A stretch of 32,390 bases of DNA from Chloroherpetonaceae bacterium (GTDB lineage: Bacteria; Bacteroidota; Chlorobiia; Chlorobiales; Thermochlorobacteraceae): contig JANWWM010000011.1 of assembly GCA_025055975.1 (NCBI GenBank), positions 1 to 32,390 of the forward strand, in the 5' to 3' direction. Below are positions 16,720 through 24,124 of this stretch, piece after piece. How positions within the stretch are numbered: position 1 is the stretch's first letter; each line of letters starts with the position of its first letter. The translations under genes were made by a program, and so were the position numbers. The notes beneath the pieces were generated by a model, which was not told the DNA's origin, did no database searches, and saw only the letters and a program-made list of their open reading frames with translations.

Positions 16720-17586
16720 CTATTGGCTCAAAAACTTGCGCGTGGCGATCGCGCTGCCGAGCAAGCCCAAAAGAAAGCCCAGCGCGGCAAGAAGCGCATA
16801 AACGCGATAATCGGGCAAGGCGATGGCTTCGTAAATGTCGGGACGGATTTGATAGACCGACACGTTCAGCGCCGCCAACAAGCCAATCGCCAACAAGCCG
16901 CCCAAGAACCCTTGCAAGGCGCCTTCAATCAAAAACGGAGCGCGAATGAAACTCTGCGTCGCCCCAACGAGAAACATCGTGCGAACGATCTCTTGCTTGT
17001 TCATAATGATGAGCCGAATCGCGTTGGAAACGAGCGCGATCGAAGCGAGCGAAAGCAACAAGCCAACGCCGACGGCGACGAAGAACAAAACGCGCGCGTT
17101 GCGATCGAGACCCGCCAAAAATTCTCGGTTGTAACGCGCCTCGACGACCCCTTCGCGCCCTTTGACCGACGCGACGAATCGCTCCAAACTATCGAGCGTC
17201 GCGTAGTCCGATTTCAATCGGACTTTGATGGACGGGGGCAGGGGATTCGAGCCGAGAATCGAGACGATGTCTTCGCCGAACTCCGCCTTGAAAATTTGCG
17301 CCGCGCTGTCGCGCGAAACGTAAATCGCCGTTTGAACGGGCGTTTCGTTGCGAAGCGAGGCGGCGAGCGCTCGCGCGTCTTTTTCTTTCAGGCTCTCGCT
17401 CAAAAAGAACTCCACTTCCACGCGAGAGCGAATCTCCGACAAAACCCGCGAAGCGTTCAAAGCAAGAGTCGCAAACGCTCCGAACAAAACGAGCGAAACG
17501 CCAATCGTGGCGACGGAAATCGCGCTCGCCAGCTTGGCGCGTCGAAATCCCGACACGCTTTCCGAAAGAATGTAGCGAAGGTTCAT
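16720..17586 (-). CDS. ftsX: Cell division permease-like protein FtsX
   Basis: This 288-residue inner-membrane protein partners the ATPase FtsE and regulates peptidoglycan hydrolysis at division. The ATG at 17586 gives MNLRYILSESVSGFRRAKLA, the usual short cytoplasmic N-terminus. TM1 is at about 20-43, followed by a periplasmic domain with VEVEFFLSESL and a PPSIKVRLKS strand. Three C-terminal membrane segments complete the FtsX/MacB-type permease: one ends near residue 190, and two more fall in the last 80 residues. A conserved GATQSFIRAPFLIEGALQG stretch lies between them. ftsE is not in the window. It is divergent from nuoI across a 120-base gap that must hold both promoters. Confidence 0.93.
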   Translation of the reverse strand: MNLRYILSESVSGFRRAKLASAISVATIGVSLVLFGAFATLALNASRVLSEIRSRVEVEFFLSESLKEKDARALAASLRNETPVQTAIYVSRDSAAQIFKAEFGEDIVSILGSNPLPPSIKVRLKSDYATLDSLERFVASVKGREGVVEARYNREFLAGLDRNARVLFFVAVGVGLLLSLASIALVSNAIRLIIMNKQEIVRTMFLVGATQSFIRAPFLIEGALQGFLGGLLAIGLLAALNVSVYQIRPDIYEAIALPDYRVYALLAALGFLLGLLGSAIATRKFLSQ

Positions 17587-17706
17587 TTGAAAACGGCGAG
17601 AATGAATAATCGCGTCGCGTCGTTGTTGCGAGCGACGAAGATAACGTTCTCGCGCGTCAAGGTTTTCTTCGTATCTTGGCGACGAAAATTTTTCTTGGAG
17701 TAGTTT

Positions 17707-18264
17707 ATGCAAGTCAAGAACCCGAACATCAAGCGGACGAAACTCACCTTTTGGGAGCGGCTGTATTTGCCCGAAATTTTCAAAGGAATGGCATACACCT
17801 TCGCGCAGATGTTTCGCCCGCGCTTCACGACCGAGTATCCGGAAGTCAAGTGGAAACCGTCGGGCGCGTTTCGCGGTCGTCCCGTGTTGGTGGAGCGCGA
17901 AGACAAAACGGGCGAGCGATGCGTCGCGTGCGGATTGTGCGCTCGCGCTTGTCCGCCAATGGCGATTAGCCTGCAAGCCAGCGAAACCGACCTGCCGCAA
18001 GAACGATACCCCGTGAAGTTCGAAATCAACATGCTTCGTTGCATTTATTGCGGCTATTGCGAAGAAGTGTGCCCCGAAGAAGCCATCGTGATGAGCGACG
18101 AATACGACATCAACTACAAGTCGCGCGAAGAAGCCATTATGGACAAGCAGAAATTGCTCGTGCCGATGGAGCGCGTCAAGGCGCGCTTGGAATTTTTGAG
18201 GGCGTATAAAAACGCCGTCCGCAAAGCCGAAGACCAATACGTCGGCGAAGAGGCGAAGCGATAG
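17707..18264 (+). CDS. nuoI: NADH-quinone oxidoreductase subunit I (two 4Fe-4S ferredoxin-type)
   Basis: This 185-residue protein is the NuoI subunit of respiratory complex I, which passes electrons through two 4Fe-4S clusters toward quinone. Cluster ligands are clear: Cys72, 75, 78 and Cys82 in [11 protein letters not shown], and Cys112, 115, 118 and Cys122 in [11 protein letters not shown]. The amphipathic N-terminus ([16 protein letters not shown]) and the FRGRPVL segment before the first cluster are typical of NuoI. A GGAG sits 7 bases before the ATG, one of the few good ribosome sites in the window. No other nuo gene is adjacent; instead a terminator follows at once, so this copy is either separated from its operon or a single-gene paralogue. 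The C-terminal 35 residues are helical and charged. Confidence 0.93.
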   Translation: MQVKNPNIKRTKLTFWERLYLPEIFKGMAYTFAQMFRPRFTTEYPEVKWKPSGAFRGRPVLVEREDKTGERCVACGLCARACPPMAISLQASETDLPQERYPVKFEINMLRCIYCGYCEEVCPEEAIVMSDEYDINYKSREEAIMDKQKLLVPMERVKARLEFLRAYKNAVRKAEDQYVGEEAKR

Positions 18265-18293
18265 CGCCAAACGCTCGTCTCGACCATTGTTTC

Positions 18294-18327
18294 AAAGAGC
18301 GTTTCAATCCGAAGCGCTCTTTTCTTT
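18294..18327 (+). terminator. Rho-independent terminator after nuoI
   Basis: A 12-base-pair stem (arms AAAGAGCGTTTC and GAAGCGCTCTTT, one G-U pair) closes a 5-base loop and is followed by a run of T with one C. It starts 30 bases after the nuoI stop and ends only about 10 bases before the purN ATG. purN must therefore be read through, controlled by attenuation, or served by a promoter within the hairpin region. Confidence 0.8.
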
Positions 18328-18336
18328 TCCGAAAAA

Positions 18337-18933
18337 ATGACCGCGAAGAAAAACCTCGCCGTGTTTTGTTCGGGCGGCGGCTCGAACTTCAAAGCCTTGC
18401 GCGAGCGCATCCTCGAAAAAAATCTTCCCTGCCAAATCGTGATGTGCCTTTCGAACAACTCGCAATGCGGCGCGATGCGATACGCGCGCGAAAACGGCAT
18501 CGACGCGGTGCATCTATCGAGCAAGGTCGTTCCAAACGAAAGCGAGCTGACGAGAAGAATGTTGGACGAATTGGAAAAGCGCAAGGTGGATTTGATTTTG
18601 CTCGCGGGCTATATGAAGCGCGTGCCGAAGGAAGTCGTGCAAAAGTATCCGAAGCGGATCTTGAACATTCACCCCGCGCTCCTGCCGAAGTTCGGCGGCG
18701 AGGGAATGTATGGATTGAACGTGCATCGCGCCGTGCTGGAAGCGAAGGAAAAAGAAAGCGGCGCGACGGTTCACTTCGTCACGGAAAATTACGACGAGGG
18801 CGAAATCATCGTTCAAGAGAAAGTTCCCGTGTTGCCAAGCGACACGCCCGAAACGCTCGCGGCGCGCGTGCTCGAGGTCGAGCATCGCATCTACGCCGAC
18901 GCGCTGGAAAAAACGCTCGCGCGGCTCGGTTAG
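18337..18933 (+). CDS. purN: Phosphoribosylglycinamide formyltransferase
   Basis: PurN transfers a formyl group from 10-formyl-tetrahydrofolate to GAR in the third step of purine synthesis. The 198-residue protein has the phosphate-binding loop CSGGGSNFKAL near the N-terminus. The catalytic triad Asn110 and His112 in LNIHPALLPKF and Asp153 in NYDEGEIIVQ is conserved. Length and order match the family. The start ATG is 9 bases after a terminator hairpin. Its stop overlaps the stop of a convergent histidine kinase gene by 4 bases, leaving no room for a terminator of its own. No other purine gene is nearby. Confidence 0.95.
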   Translation: MTAKKNLAVFCSGGGSNFKALRERILEKNLPCQIVMCLSNNSQCGAMRYARENGIDAVHLSSKVVPNESELTRRMLDELEKRKVDLILLAGYMKRVPKEVVQKYPKRILNIHPALLPKFGGEGMYGLNVHRAVLEAKEKESGATVHFVTENYDEGEIIVQEKVPVLPSDTPETLAARVLEVEHRIYADALEKTLARLG

Positions 18934-20480
18934 GTCGTCGAAGAAAGCGCGGCGTTGGAAATCGAGGACGTCAGGTTCGATGGCGGCGCGAAAGCGGGAA
19001 GCTTGATCGTAACGAGAGCGCCGCCTTCGGAAACGTTGGAAATGTCGATTCTGCCGTGATGCTCGCTGACGATTTTGAAGCAGATGGCAAGCCCAAGCCC
19101 CGTGCCGTTGGGCTTCGTGGTGAAGAAAGGGTCGAAGACTTTGGCGAGAATCGACTCGGGAATCCCGGGTCCGTTGTCTTGAAAATTCAACTCGACGAAA
19201 GGCGTTGGCTCGCCGTCAATGAAGTAGATGATTTGTTTGGCGAACACATCGAGCCGCTTGGGTTTTTCTTTCGCGTTGGGTTGTTGCGTGAGGGCTTCGA
19301 TGGCGTTGAGCATAATGTTCAAGATGACTTGGCGAATTTGGTCGCTATCGGCTTTGATGTTGGGCAGTTCGGGCGGAATGTTGACGCTTAACTCGATTTG
19401 ACCGTTTTTGAAGTTTTGCGCCAGCAATTGCGCGACGGATTGAACGACGTCGGCGACGCTGACGCGCACGAGTTTGGGTTTGCGATGACGCGCGAAGGCG
19501 AAGGTTTCCTCGATGAATTTGTTGATGCGATCGACCTCCGCGCCGATGCGCTTGATGTATTGATGCGTTTCGGAGTCGGGGGGCACGTCGAACAAGATGG
19601 CTTGCACCATCGATTTGATGCCCGCAAGGGGATTTTTGACCTCGTGCGAAATGGCGGCGGCGATTTCGCCGAGCGTTTGCATTTTTTCGGCTTTTTCCTC
19701 TTCCTGTCGGCGCTGTTTTTCGCGCGTGATGTCTTTGAAGAGCAGAATCGCGCCGTTGGGTTTGCCCGTCTCGTCGATTCTCGCCGAAAGCGAATAGCCA
19801 AGCGTTACGGGGTGAGGATCGTTGCGGAAGAAAATCTCGCCTCTGTAACTGTGCCCTTGCAGAACGTATTGCAGTTGCGTTTCGGGAATGTTGAGAAAGA
19901 GCGAAATGCGTTTGCCGCGCAAGTAACTTTCGTCCTCGCCGATGATTTTTTCCGCCGACGAGTTGAGCGAGATGATGTGAAGCGATTTGTCCAAGACGAC
20001 GACGGCTTGCTCCATTTGTTGAATGAAGCGATTGGCGGAGACTTCGGGCGAAAGATGCGCTTCTTCGAGTTGCGCGAGCGCGTAGATGTTTTGCGAAAGT
20101 TGATGCATCGCAACGAGCGATTGGCGCTTGCGCACGGCGCGATAGATGGAATTGACGACCTCGATGAAATCGCGCGACACGTCGCCCGAAAGGCTGACCA
20201 CGTCGCTGGCGCCCGCTCGGAAGGCTTTGACGATGAGCGACGTCTCGTCGCTTTTGAGAAAAGCGACGATGGGCGTAAGGTAGAAGCGATACTGCAACAG
20301 TTCGAGGTCGTCGATGTCGCTTTGGCGCGAGACCTCAAAGTAAATCGCGTCAACGTCGCTTGAAATTTGGTCGGCGGCGCTGCGCGCGAATCGAGACGAT
20401 TTGAACGTCTGCGTCGAAATCGCATGCTGAATGAGCGCGGCGGATTGAGACGAATCGGAAATGATGGCAAAGTTTGGCAT
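18930..20480 (-). CDS. Soluble PAS sensor histidine kinase, NtrB-like, with degenerate receiver domain
   Basis: This 516-residue kinase has no membrane segment. Residues 1-115 look like a response-regulator receiver fold (FAIISDSS at the start, [15 protein letters not shown] near 87-101). The usual phosphoacceptor Asp is not seen (YFEV at the expected place), and the conserved Lys is replaced by Ser. A PAS domain follows (about 150-255, ending [10 protein letters not shown]), then HisKA with His279 in [12 protein letters not shown], and an HATPase with [18 protein letters not shown] and [13 protein letters not shown]. The layout resembles NtrB-family kinases. It is last in a minus-strand group after the PilM-like gene, 23 bases downstream. 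No response regulator is nearby, so its target is unknown. Confidence 0.92.
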   Translation of the reverse strand: MPNFAIISDSSQSAALIQHAISTQTFKSSRFARSAADQISSDVDAIYFEVSRQSDIDDLELLQYRFYLTPIVAFLKSDETSLIVKAFRAGASDVVSLSGDVSRDFIEVVNSIYRAVRKRQSLVAMHQLSQNIYALAQLEEAHLSPEVSANRFIQQMEQAVVVLDKSLHIISLNSSAEKIIGEDESYLRGKRISLFLNIPETQLQYVLQGHSYRGEIFFRNDPHPVTLGYSLSARIDETGKPNGAILLFKDITREKQRRQEEEKAEKMQTLGEIAAAISHEVKNPLAGIKSMVQAILFDVPPDSETHQYIKRIGAEVDRINKFIEETFAFARHRKPKLVRVSVADVVQSVAQLLAQNFKNGQIELSVNIPPELPNIKADSDQIRQVILNIMLNAIEALTQQPNAKEKPKRLDVFAKQIIYFIDGEPTPFVELNFQDNGPGIPESILAKVFDPFFTTKPNGTGLGLAICFKIVSEHHGRIDISNVSEGGALVTIKLPAFAPPSNLTSSISNAALSSTT

Positions 20481-20503
20481 CGCTGAATCGCGTTTGGGTC
20501 AAG

Positions 20504-21367
20504 TTACTCCAAAACTTCCGCGCCTTTCAGAGCGCAACCAATCGCGGGAAGAATGGCGGGCAAAAACGGCTGAAATTCGCTCGGAACGTTGAAGCCAGCG
20601 GGCAAAGTCGCCGCTTGAATCGTCAAGCCCGTCGCGTCCCGAAGAAATCCCAACACGCTGTCGTTGGCAAGCTTTCCGAAAACGCTCACGGCGGTCGCGC
20701 CGCTCAACGCTTTGAGTTCCTTCGTGGCGAAAAAGGCGATGTCGGTTTCGGCTTCGATCGTCCAATGCTTGAAAACGCTGGGCGTTCCGCCCGTCAATTT
20801 CGAAATCGCCAAGTAACCTTCTCCAAGCTCCAAAGCGACGAAGTTCGATCGGGCTTGGTAGAGCGAAAGCGCGGCGACGTGCGAAAGCTCAATGAGCGCG
20901 ACGTTTTTGCCCGACGGCAACAGCATCATCTGCAAGCGCGTCAGAAACCGCTTCGGCGCGAAAAAAAGCAGGTGATTTTCAAACGGCGCGTTGGGCGGCT
21001 CGGCGAGTTTGAGGCTTTCGATCGCGCATTCGTCGGGGTCTCTCAAAAAGGCTTTCGCTTCGAGCGCGCATTCCTCCGCGAACTCTTCCTCGCTCAAATT
21101 GCGATTGAAGCGCGCCGTCAGACTCTTGACGCCAATCAAATTCAAGCACGCGAAAATGTCGGTCTCGGAATAGGCGCGAAGTTTTTGAGCGAGCGTTTGC
21201 GAAAACTCCGCCATTGATTTCGGATCGCCACGGTCAAGAAGATCTCGGTAAAGATCGACGGTCGCATCGATCGAGTCCACCCTCGACACGCCGAAGCCCG
21301 TCGCCGTCGGCGAAAGTTGAACGAGCAAAGCGCGACGAGTTTCCAGCAGGAGAGAAAGATGCGTCAT
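20504..21367 (-). CDS. PilM-like (actin-fold) protein, putative
   Basis: The 287-residue product has no clear catalytic motif. Several features suggest the actin-like ASKHA fold seen in the type IV pilus protein PilM. One is the pairing of beta-strand segments such as NVALIELSHVAALSLY and FVALELGEGYLAISKL, which resembles the second-domain nucleotide site. The other is the ending FLPAILPAIGCALKGAEVL, which is like the PilM C-terminal A-I-G-x-A-L-R-G. The N-terminal half is more diverged. It is 45 bases downstream of the ComEA-like gene and 23 bases before the kinase. That context would suit a competence or pilus-related role, but no pilN, pilO, pilQ or pilin gene is present. The assignment is a fold-level guess. 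Confidence 0.5.
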   Translation of the reverse strand: MTHLSLLLETRRALLVQLSPTATGFGVSRVDSIDATVDLYRDLLDRGDPKSMAEFSQTLAQKLRAYSETDIFACLNLIGVKSLTARFNRNLSEEEFAEECALEAKAFLRDPDECAIESLKLAEPPNAPFENHLLFFAPKRFLTRLQMMLLPSGKNVALIELSHVAALSLYQARSNFVALELGEGYLAISKLTGGTPSVFKHWTIEAETDIAFFATKELKALSGATAVSVFGKLANDSVLGFLRDATGLTIQAATLPAGFNVPSEFQPFLPAILPAIGCALKGAEVLE

Positions 21368-21412
21368 TGACGTTGATGATTGGCGTTTTGAAAAAGACGG
21401 CGACGTCGTTCA

Positions 21413-21853
21413 TCATCGCGTCTCCAAATGCTCTTTCAGACGCTTCAAGCGTTCAGGCGTAACGCCTTTGACTTCCAAGAGTTCGTCCATGGATTTCAAT
21501 CTGCCGCCTTTGAATTTACGAAACCGAACGAGCCTGTCGGCAAGGGTCGCGCCAATGTCGGGAAGCGCGAGCAGTTCGGCTTCGGTCGCTTCGTTGAAAT
21601 TGAGTTTTGGTTTGGGGAGCGAATCCGTTTTCTGCGCCTCAAACGCCGCAAGTTCGCGGGCGATGACGCTGTCGGCTTCCGTTCCGACGAAGGCTTCTTC
21701 GTCGAGGCGAGAAAGAAGCGACTCTTTTTCTATGACGCCTTTGAGCGTGGAAAGAAGCAACCCGACGCACATCAATCCGACGAGCGCGGCAAGGGCGAGC
21801 GTTTCGCTTCGGAGCAACGAGGCTCTCGTCGAAAAACGATTCCACCAATTCAT
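21413..21853 (-). CDS. ComEA-like helix-hairpin-helix DNA-binding membrane protein
   Basis: The 146-residue protein has one N-terminal membrane helix (about 18-36), a charged linker, and a helix-hairpin-helix pair at about 84-143. The signature is LNFNEATEAELLALPDIGATLADRLVRFR (split: NFNEATEAELLALPDIG, then ATLADRLVRFR) with a second hairpin around LLEVKGVTPERLKRL. This matches ComEA, the periplasmic receptor that pulls in DNA during natural transformation. I chose the ATG giving MNWWNRF. A GTG at 21928 would overlap the previous stop as GTGA and add 25 residues, so translational coupling to the upstream gene is a real alternative. Its place next to a PilM-like gene supports a DNA-uptake theme. 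Confidence 0.82.
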   Translation of the reverse strand: MNWWNRFSTRASLLRSETLALAALVGLMCVGLLLSTLKGVIEKESLLSRLDEEAFVGTEADSVIARELAAFEAQKTDSLPKPKLNFNEATEAELLALPDIGATLADRLVRFRKFKGGRLKSMDELLEVKGVTPERLKRLKEHLETR

Positions 21854-21924
21854 CGCAAGGCGATTTGGGAACTTGACGAAGGCTTGCCCGAATATCGCCA
21901 AACGCGCTCGTAGCGACAAAACGG

Positions 21925-22299
21925 TCACCGTGGCAAAATTTCCCAGCCATCCACGTCGGCGAGTTCTTCGGCAATGGCGGCTTTGAGCAGGTCAAGAAAG
22001 CCCAAGAGTTCGTCGAGTTCTTCGGCGGAGTAATGTCGGTCGAAGTCCTCGAATCGATCGAGGTCGATCTCGTCCGACCACAAATGCACGAGATAGGCGT
22101 TGCGCCATCGGCTTTCGCCCACGTCCCAATCGTAGCCCGCGAGCAACTTGGAACGATGCGCTTCGAGCGTTTGGCTGACGACGATTTCCAAGCGCTCGTA
22201 TAAGTCGACTTTTTCTTCGAGCAAAATTTCAATCAAAACGCCGCGAATGTCTTGATGGCAGTAGGGGCGCAGGCGTTCCAATCGTTCAAGTTTGTTCAT
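21925..22299 (-). CDS. Uncharacterised small acidic protein (124 aa)
   Basis: I do not recognise this 124-residue protein. It is mostly helical and acidic, with no signal peptide, membrane segment or known motif. Notable blocks are LRPYCHQDIRGVLIEILLEE near the N-terminus and the aspartate-rich WSDEIDLDRFEDFDRHYS in the middle. Its ATG overlaps the end of meaB by 14 bases. Its stop forms a GTGA overlap with a possible upstream start of the ComEA-like gene. The tight overlaps argue that it is a real gene translated with its neighbours. Confidence 0.72.
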   Translation of the reverse strand: MNKLERLERLRPYCHQDIRGVLIEILLEEKVDLYERLEIVVSQTLEAHRSKLLAGYDWDVGESRWRNAYLVHLWSDEIDLDRFEDFDRHYSAEELDELLGFLDLLKAAIAEELADVDGWEILPR

Positions 22300-23227
22300 C
22301 GTTGGAAAAAAGCAGGTCGGCGACCAGATACGGCGAAAGACGTTCGGAGAGTTTTTGCGCGAGAAATTCTCGGCGCGATTCGGTCCAGAAAGCGCGTCGC
22401 CACTTTTCTTCGACGAGCCGCTCGACGAGTTCTTGGTCGCGGGCTTGGCGCTTTTTTTCGAGCAAGCCTTTGGATTGCAGATAAGCGCGATGCGTCTCGA
22501 TGGCGGAACGCAAGTCGGAAATTCCTACGCCGTTCATGGCGACGGTTTTGACGACGGGGACGCGCCAAGCGTCGACGGAACGCTCGCGCAATTCCAGACT
22601 GCTTTCGAGGGCTTGAACGGCTTTGTCGCTATCGGCGCGGTCGGCTTTGTTCATCGCAAAAACGTCGGCGATTTCCATCAAGCCCGCTTTCATCGCTTGA
22701 ACGCTATCGCCCGATTCGGGCACGAGCGCGACGACGATCGTGTCGGCGGCTTTGACGATGTCGAGCTCGGACTGTCCAACGCCGACGGTCTCGAAGATGA
22801 TGATGTCGTAGCCTGCCGCTTCCAAGACGCGCGAAACTTCGGCGGCTTTGGCGGCTAATCCGCCCAAACTGCCGCGCGTCGCCATCGAGCGAATGAACAC
22901 GCCCGAATCGAGCATCACGTCGCTCATTCGAATCCTATCGCCCAAGAGCGCGCCGCCCGTGAAGGGACTTGTCGGGTCAACGGCGACGACGGCGACCGTC
23001 TGCTGCGATTTGCGATAGGCTTTGACCAATTCCTTTGCGAGCGTGCTTTTGCCCGCGCCCGGTGGTCCCGTAATGCCGATGCGATAAGCGCGACGATTGG
23101 GCGAAGATAGCTCGGCAAGAATCGGAGCGACTTCGGCGTCGTCGTTCTCGACTTGCGTGAGCAGGCGAGAAAGCGCGCGTTTGTCGCCAAGTCGGATTCT
23201 TTCAAGAAACGATGGGGACGAAGTCAT
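22286..23227 (-). CDS. meaB: Methylmalonyl-CoA mutase-associated GTPase MeaB
   Basis: MeaB (ArgK family G3E GTPase) protects and helps load the cobalamin cofactor of methylmalonyl-CoA mutase, an enzyme of propionate and succinyl-CoA interconversion. The 313-residue protein has a Walker A motif GPPGAGKST at 54-62 and VDPTSPFTGGALLGDRIRM, characteristic of the family. It also has FETVGVGQSE for the GTPase switch, NKADRAD for guanine specificity, and the long C-terminal helical arm. The mutase subunits, usually next door, are not in the window. Instead meaB heads a group with a small unknown gene and ComEA-like and PilM-like genes. It is divergent from the DUF4397 lipoprotein. Confidence 0.95.
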   Translation of the reverse strand: MTSSPSFLERIRLGDKRALSRLLTQVENDDAEVAPILAELSSPNRRAYRIGITGPPGAGKSTLAKELVKAYRKSQQTVAVVAVDPTSPFTGGALLGDRIRMSDVMLDSGVFIRSMATRGSLGGLAAKAAEVSRVLEAAGYDIIIFETVGVGQSELDIVKAADTIVVALVPESGDSVQAMKAGLMEIADVFAMNKADRADSDKAVQALESSLELRERSVDAWRVPVVKTVAMNGVGISDLRSAIETHRAYLQSKGLLEKKRQARDQELVERLVEEKWRRAFWTESRREFLAQKLSERLSPYLVADLLFSNDEQT

Positions 23228-23341
23228 ACCCTACAATCAAACGTTGGAACTTTTGTTTTTCAGATGCGTTTTCCCTCTCGCGTTTCGCGGAATGTCGCGC
23301 GGAACGCCTCGTTTGTTCAACTCAACTCCAAACAAGTCGTT

Positions 23342-24052
23342 GTGAGAAGTCTCCTGTTCGGTCTCATCGCTGCTGCGTTTTCGTTCATAGCCATAGGTTG
23401 CGGCGAAGATTCCTCGCCTGCGACTCCAACCCCTCAGCGCGCAAGGGTTCTTGTCGTTCATGCGTCGCCCGACGCGCCTGGGGTCGATGTGCTCGTCGAC
23501 AATCAAAAGGTCAATCAACAGCCGCTTACGTTCCCGAACAACACGGGCTACCTTTCCGTCGACGCGGGATCGCGCAACGTGAAAGTGAACGCAGCGGGCA
23601 CGACGACGAGCGTCATCAACGCCAACCTCACGCTCGAAAGCAACAAGAATTACTCCGTGTTCGCGGTTGACTCGCTCAGGAAAATCGCCGCGTTGGTTAC
23701 GACGGACGATTTGACCGCGCCCGCGGCGGGCAAGGCGCACGTGCGTTTCTTGCATCTTTCGCCCAACGCGCCCGCGGTCGACATCTCTTTGCCCAATCAG
23801 CCTGCGGGACAAGGTCTCTTTACGAACCGCTCGTTCAACCGAACCGTAACGGCGGCGCAACAAGCCTTCACGCCCGTCGATTCGGGAACGGTGAATCTGC
23901 AAGTGCGCGCCGCAGGCACGACGGACGTCGTGCTCAACTTGCCAAACGTGCGTCTTGAAGCGGGAAAAATCTATACCGTCTTCGCCAAAGGTTTCTTGGG
24001 CGGCGCGGGCGCGCAAGCGCTTGGCGCGGAAATCATCTTGCACAATCCGTAA
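23342..24052 (+). CDS. Lipoprotein with two DUF4397 repeats
   Basis: The product is a probable lipoprotein of 236 residues. With a GTG start it has the signal MRSLLFGLIAAAFSFIAIGC, giving lipid attachment at Cys20; an in-frame ATG at 23264 would add 26 residues and make the signal region too long. Two tandem beta domains of the DUF4397 type follow. The first begins RVLVVHASPDAPGVDVLVDN; the second begins VRFLHLSPNAPAVDISLPN. Both contain the RAAGTT or NAAGTT strand and end in a Y-x-V-F-A motif (YSVFAV, YTVFAK). Such proteins are common surface or periplasmic lipoproteins of unknown function in Bacteroidota and Myxococcota. The gene stands alone and ends in a strong terminator. Confidence 0.87.
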   Translation: MRSLLFGLIAAAFSFIAIGCGEDSSPATPTPQRARVLVVHASPDAPGVDVLVDNQKVNQQPLTFPNNTGYLSVDAGSRNVKVNAAGTTTSVINANLTLESNKNYSVFAVDSLRKIAALVTTDDLTAPAAGKAHVRFLHLSPNAPAVDISLPNQPAGQGLFTNRSFNRTVTAAQQAFTPVDSGTVNLQVRAAGTTDVVLNLPNVRLEAGKIYTVFAKGFLGGAGAQALGAEIILHNP

Positions 24053-24079
24053 AGCTAGCGCTTCATTGTTCGTTTCTCG

Positions 24080-24117
24080 CGCCTGAACGACCAAAAATCG
24101 TTCAGGCGTTTTTGTTT
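24080..24117 (+). terminator. Rho-independent terminator after the DUF4397 gene
   Basis: A perfect 11-base-pair stem (arms CGCCTGAACGA and TCGTTCAGGCG) with a 7-base loop is followed by TTTTTGTTT, 27 bases after the stop codon. It lies between convergent genes and points in the plus direction; the other strand of the hairpin is followed by GCGAGAAACG rather than a U tract. Confidence 0.92.
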
Positions 24118-24124
24118 CGCTTGT

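Noticed and set aside
17605-17640. Imperfect dyad (CGTCGC and GCGACG) between ftsX and nuoI as an operator.
   Set aside because: The six-base arms are made of words very common in this DNA, so it is likely chance.
17587-18270. Extension of the FtsX frame upstream to 18270.
   Set aside because: It runs antisense through nuoI. FtsX proteins begin at the MNLRYIL position.
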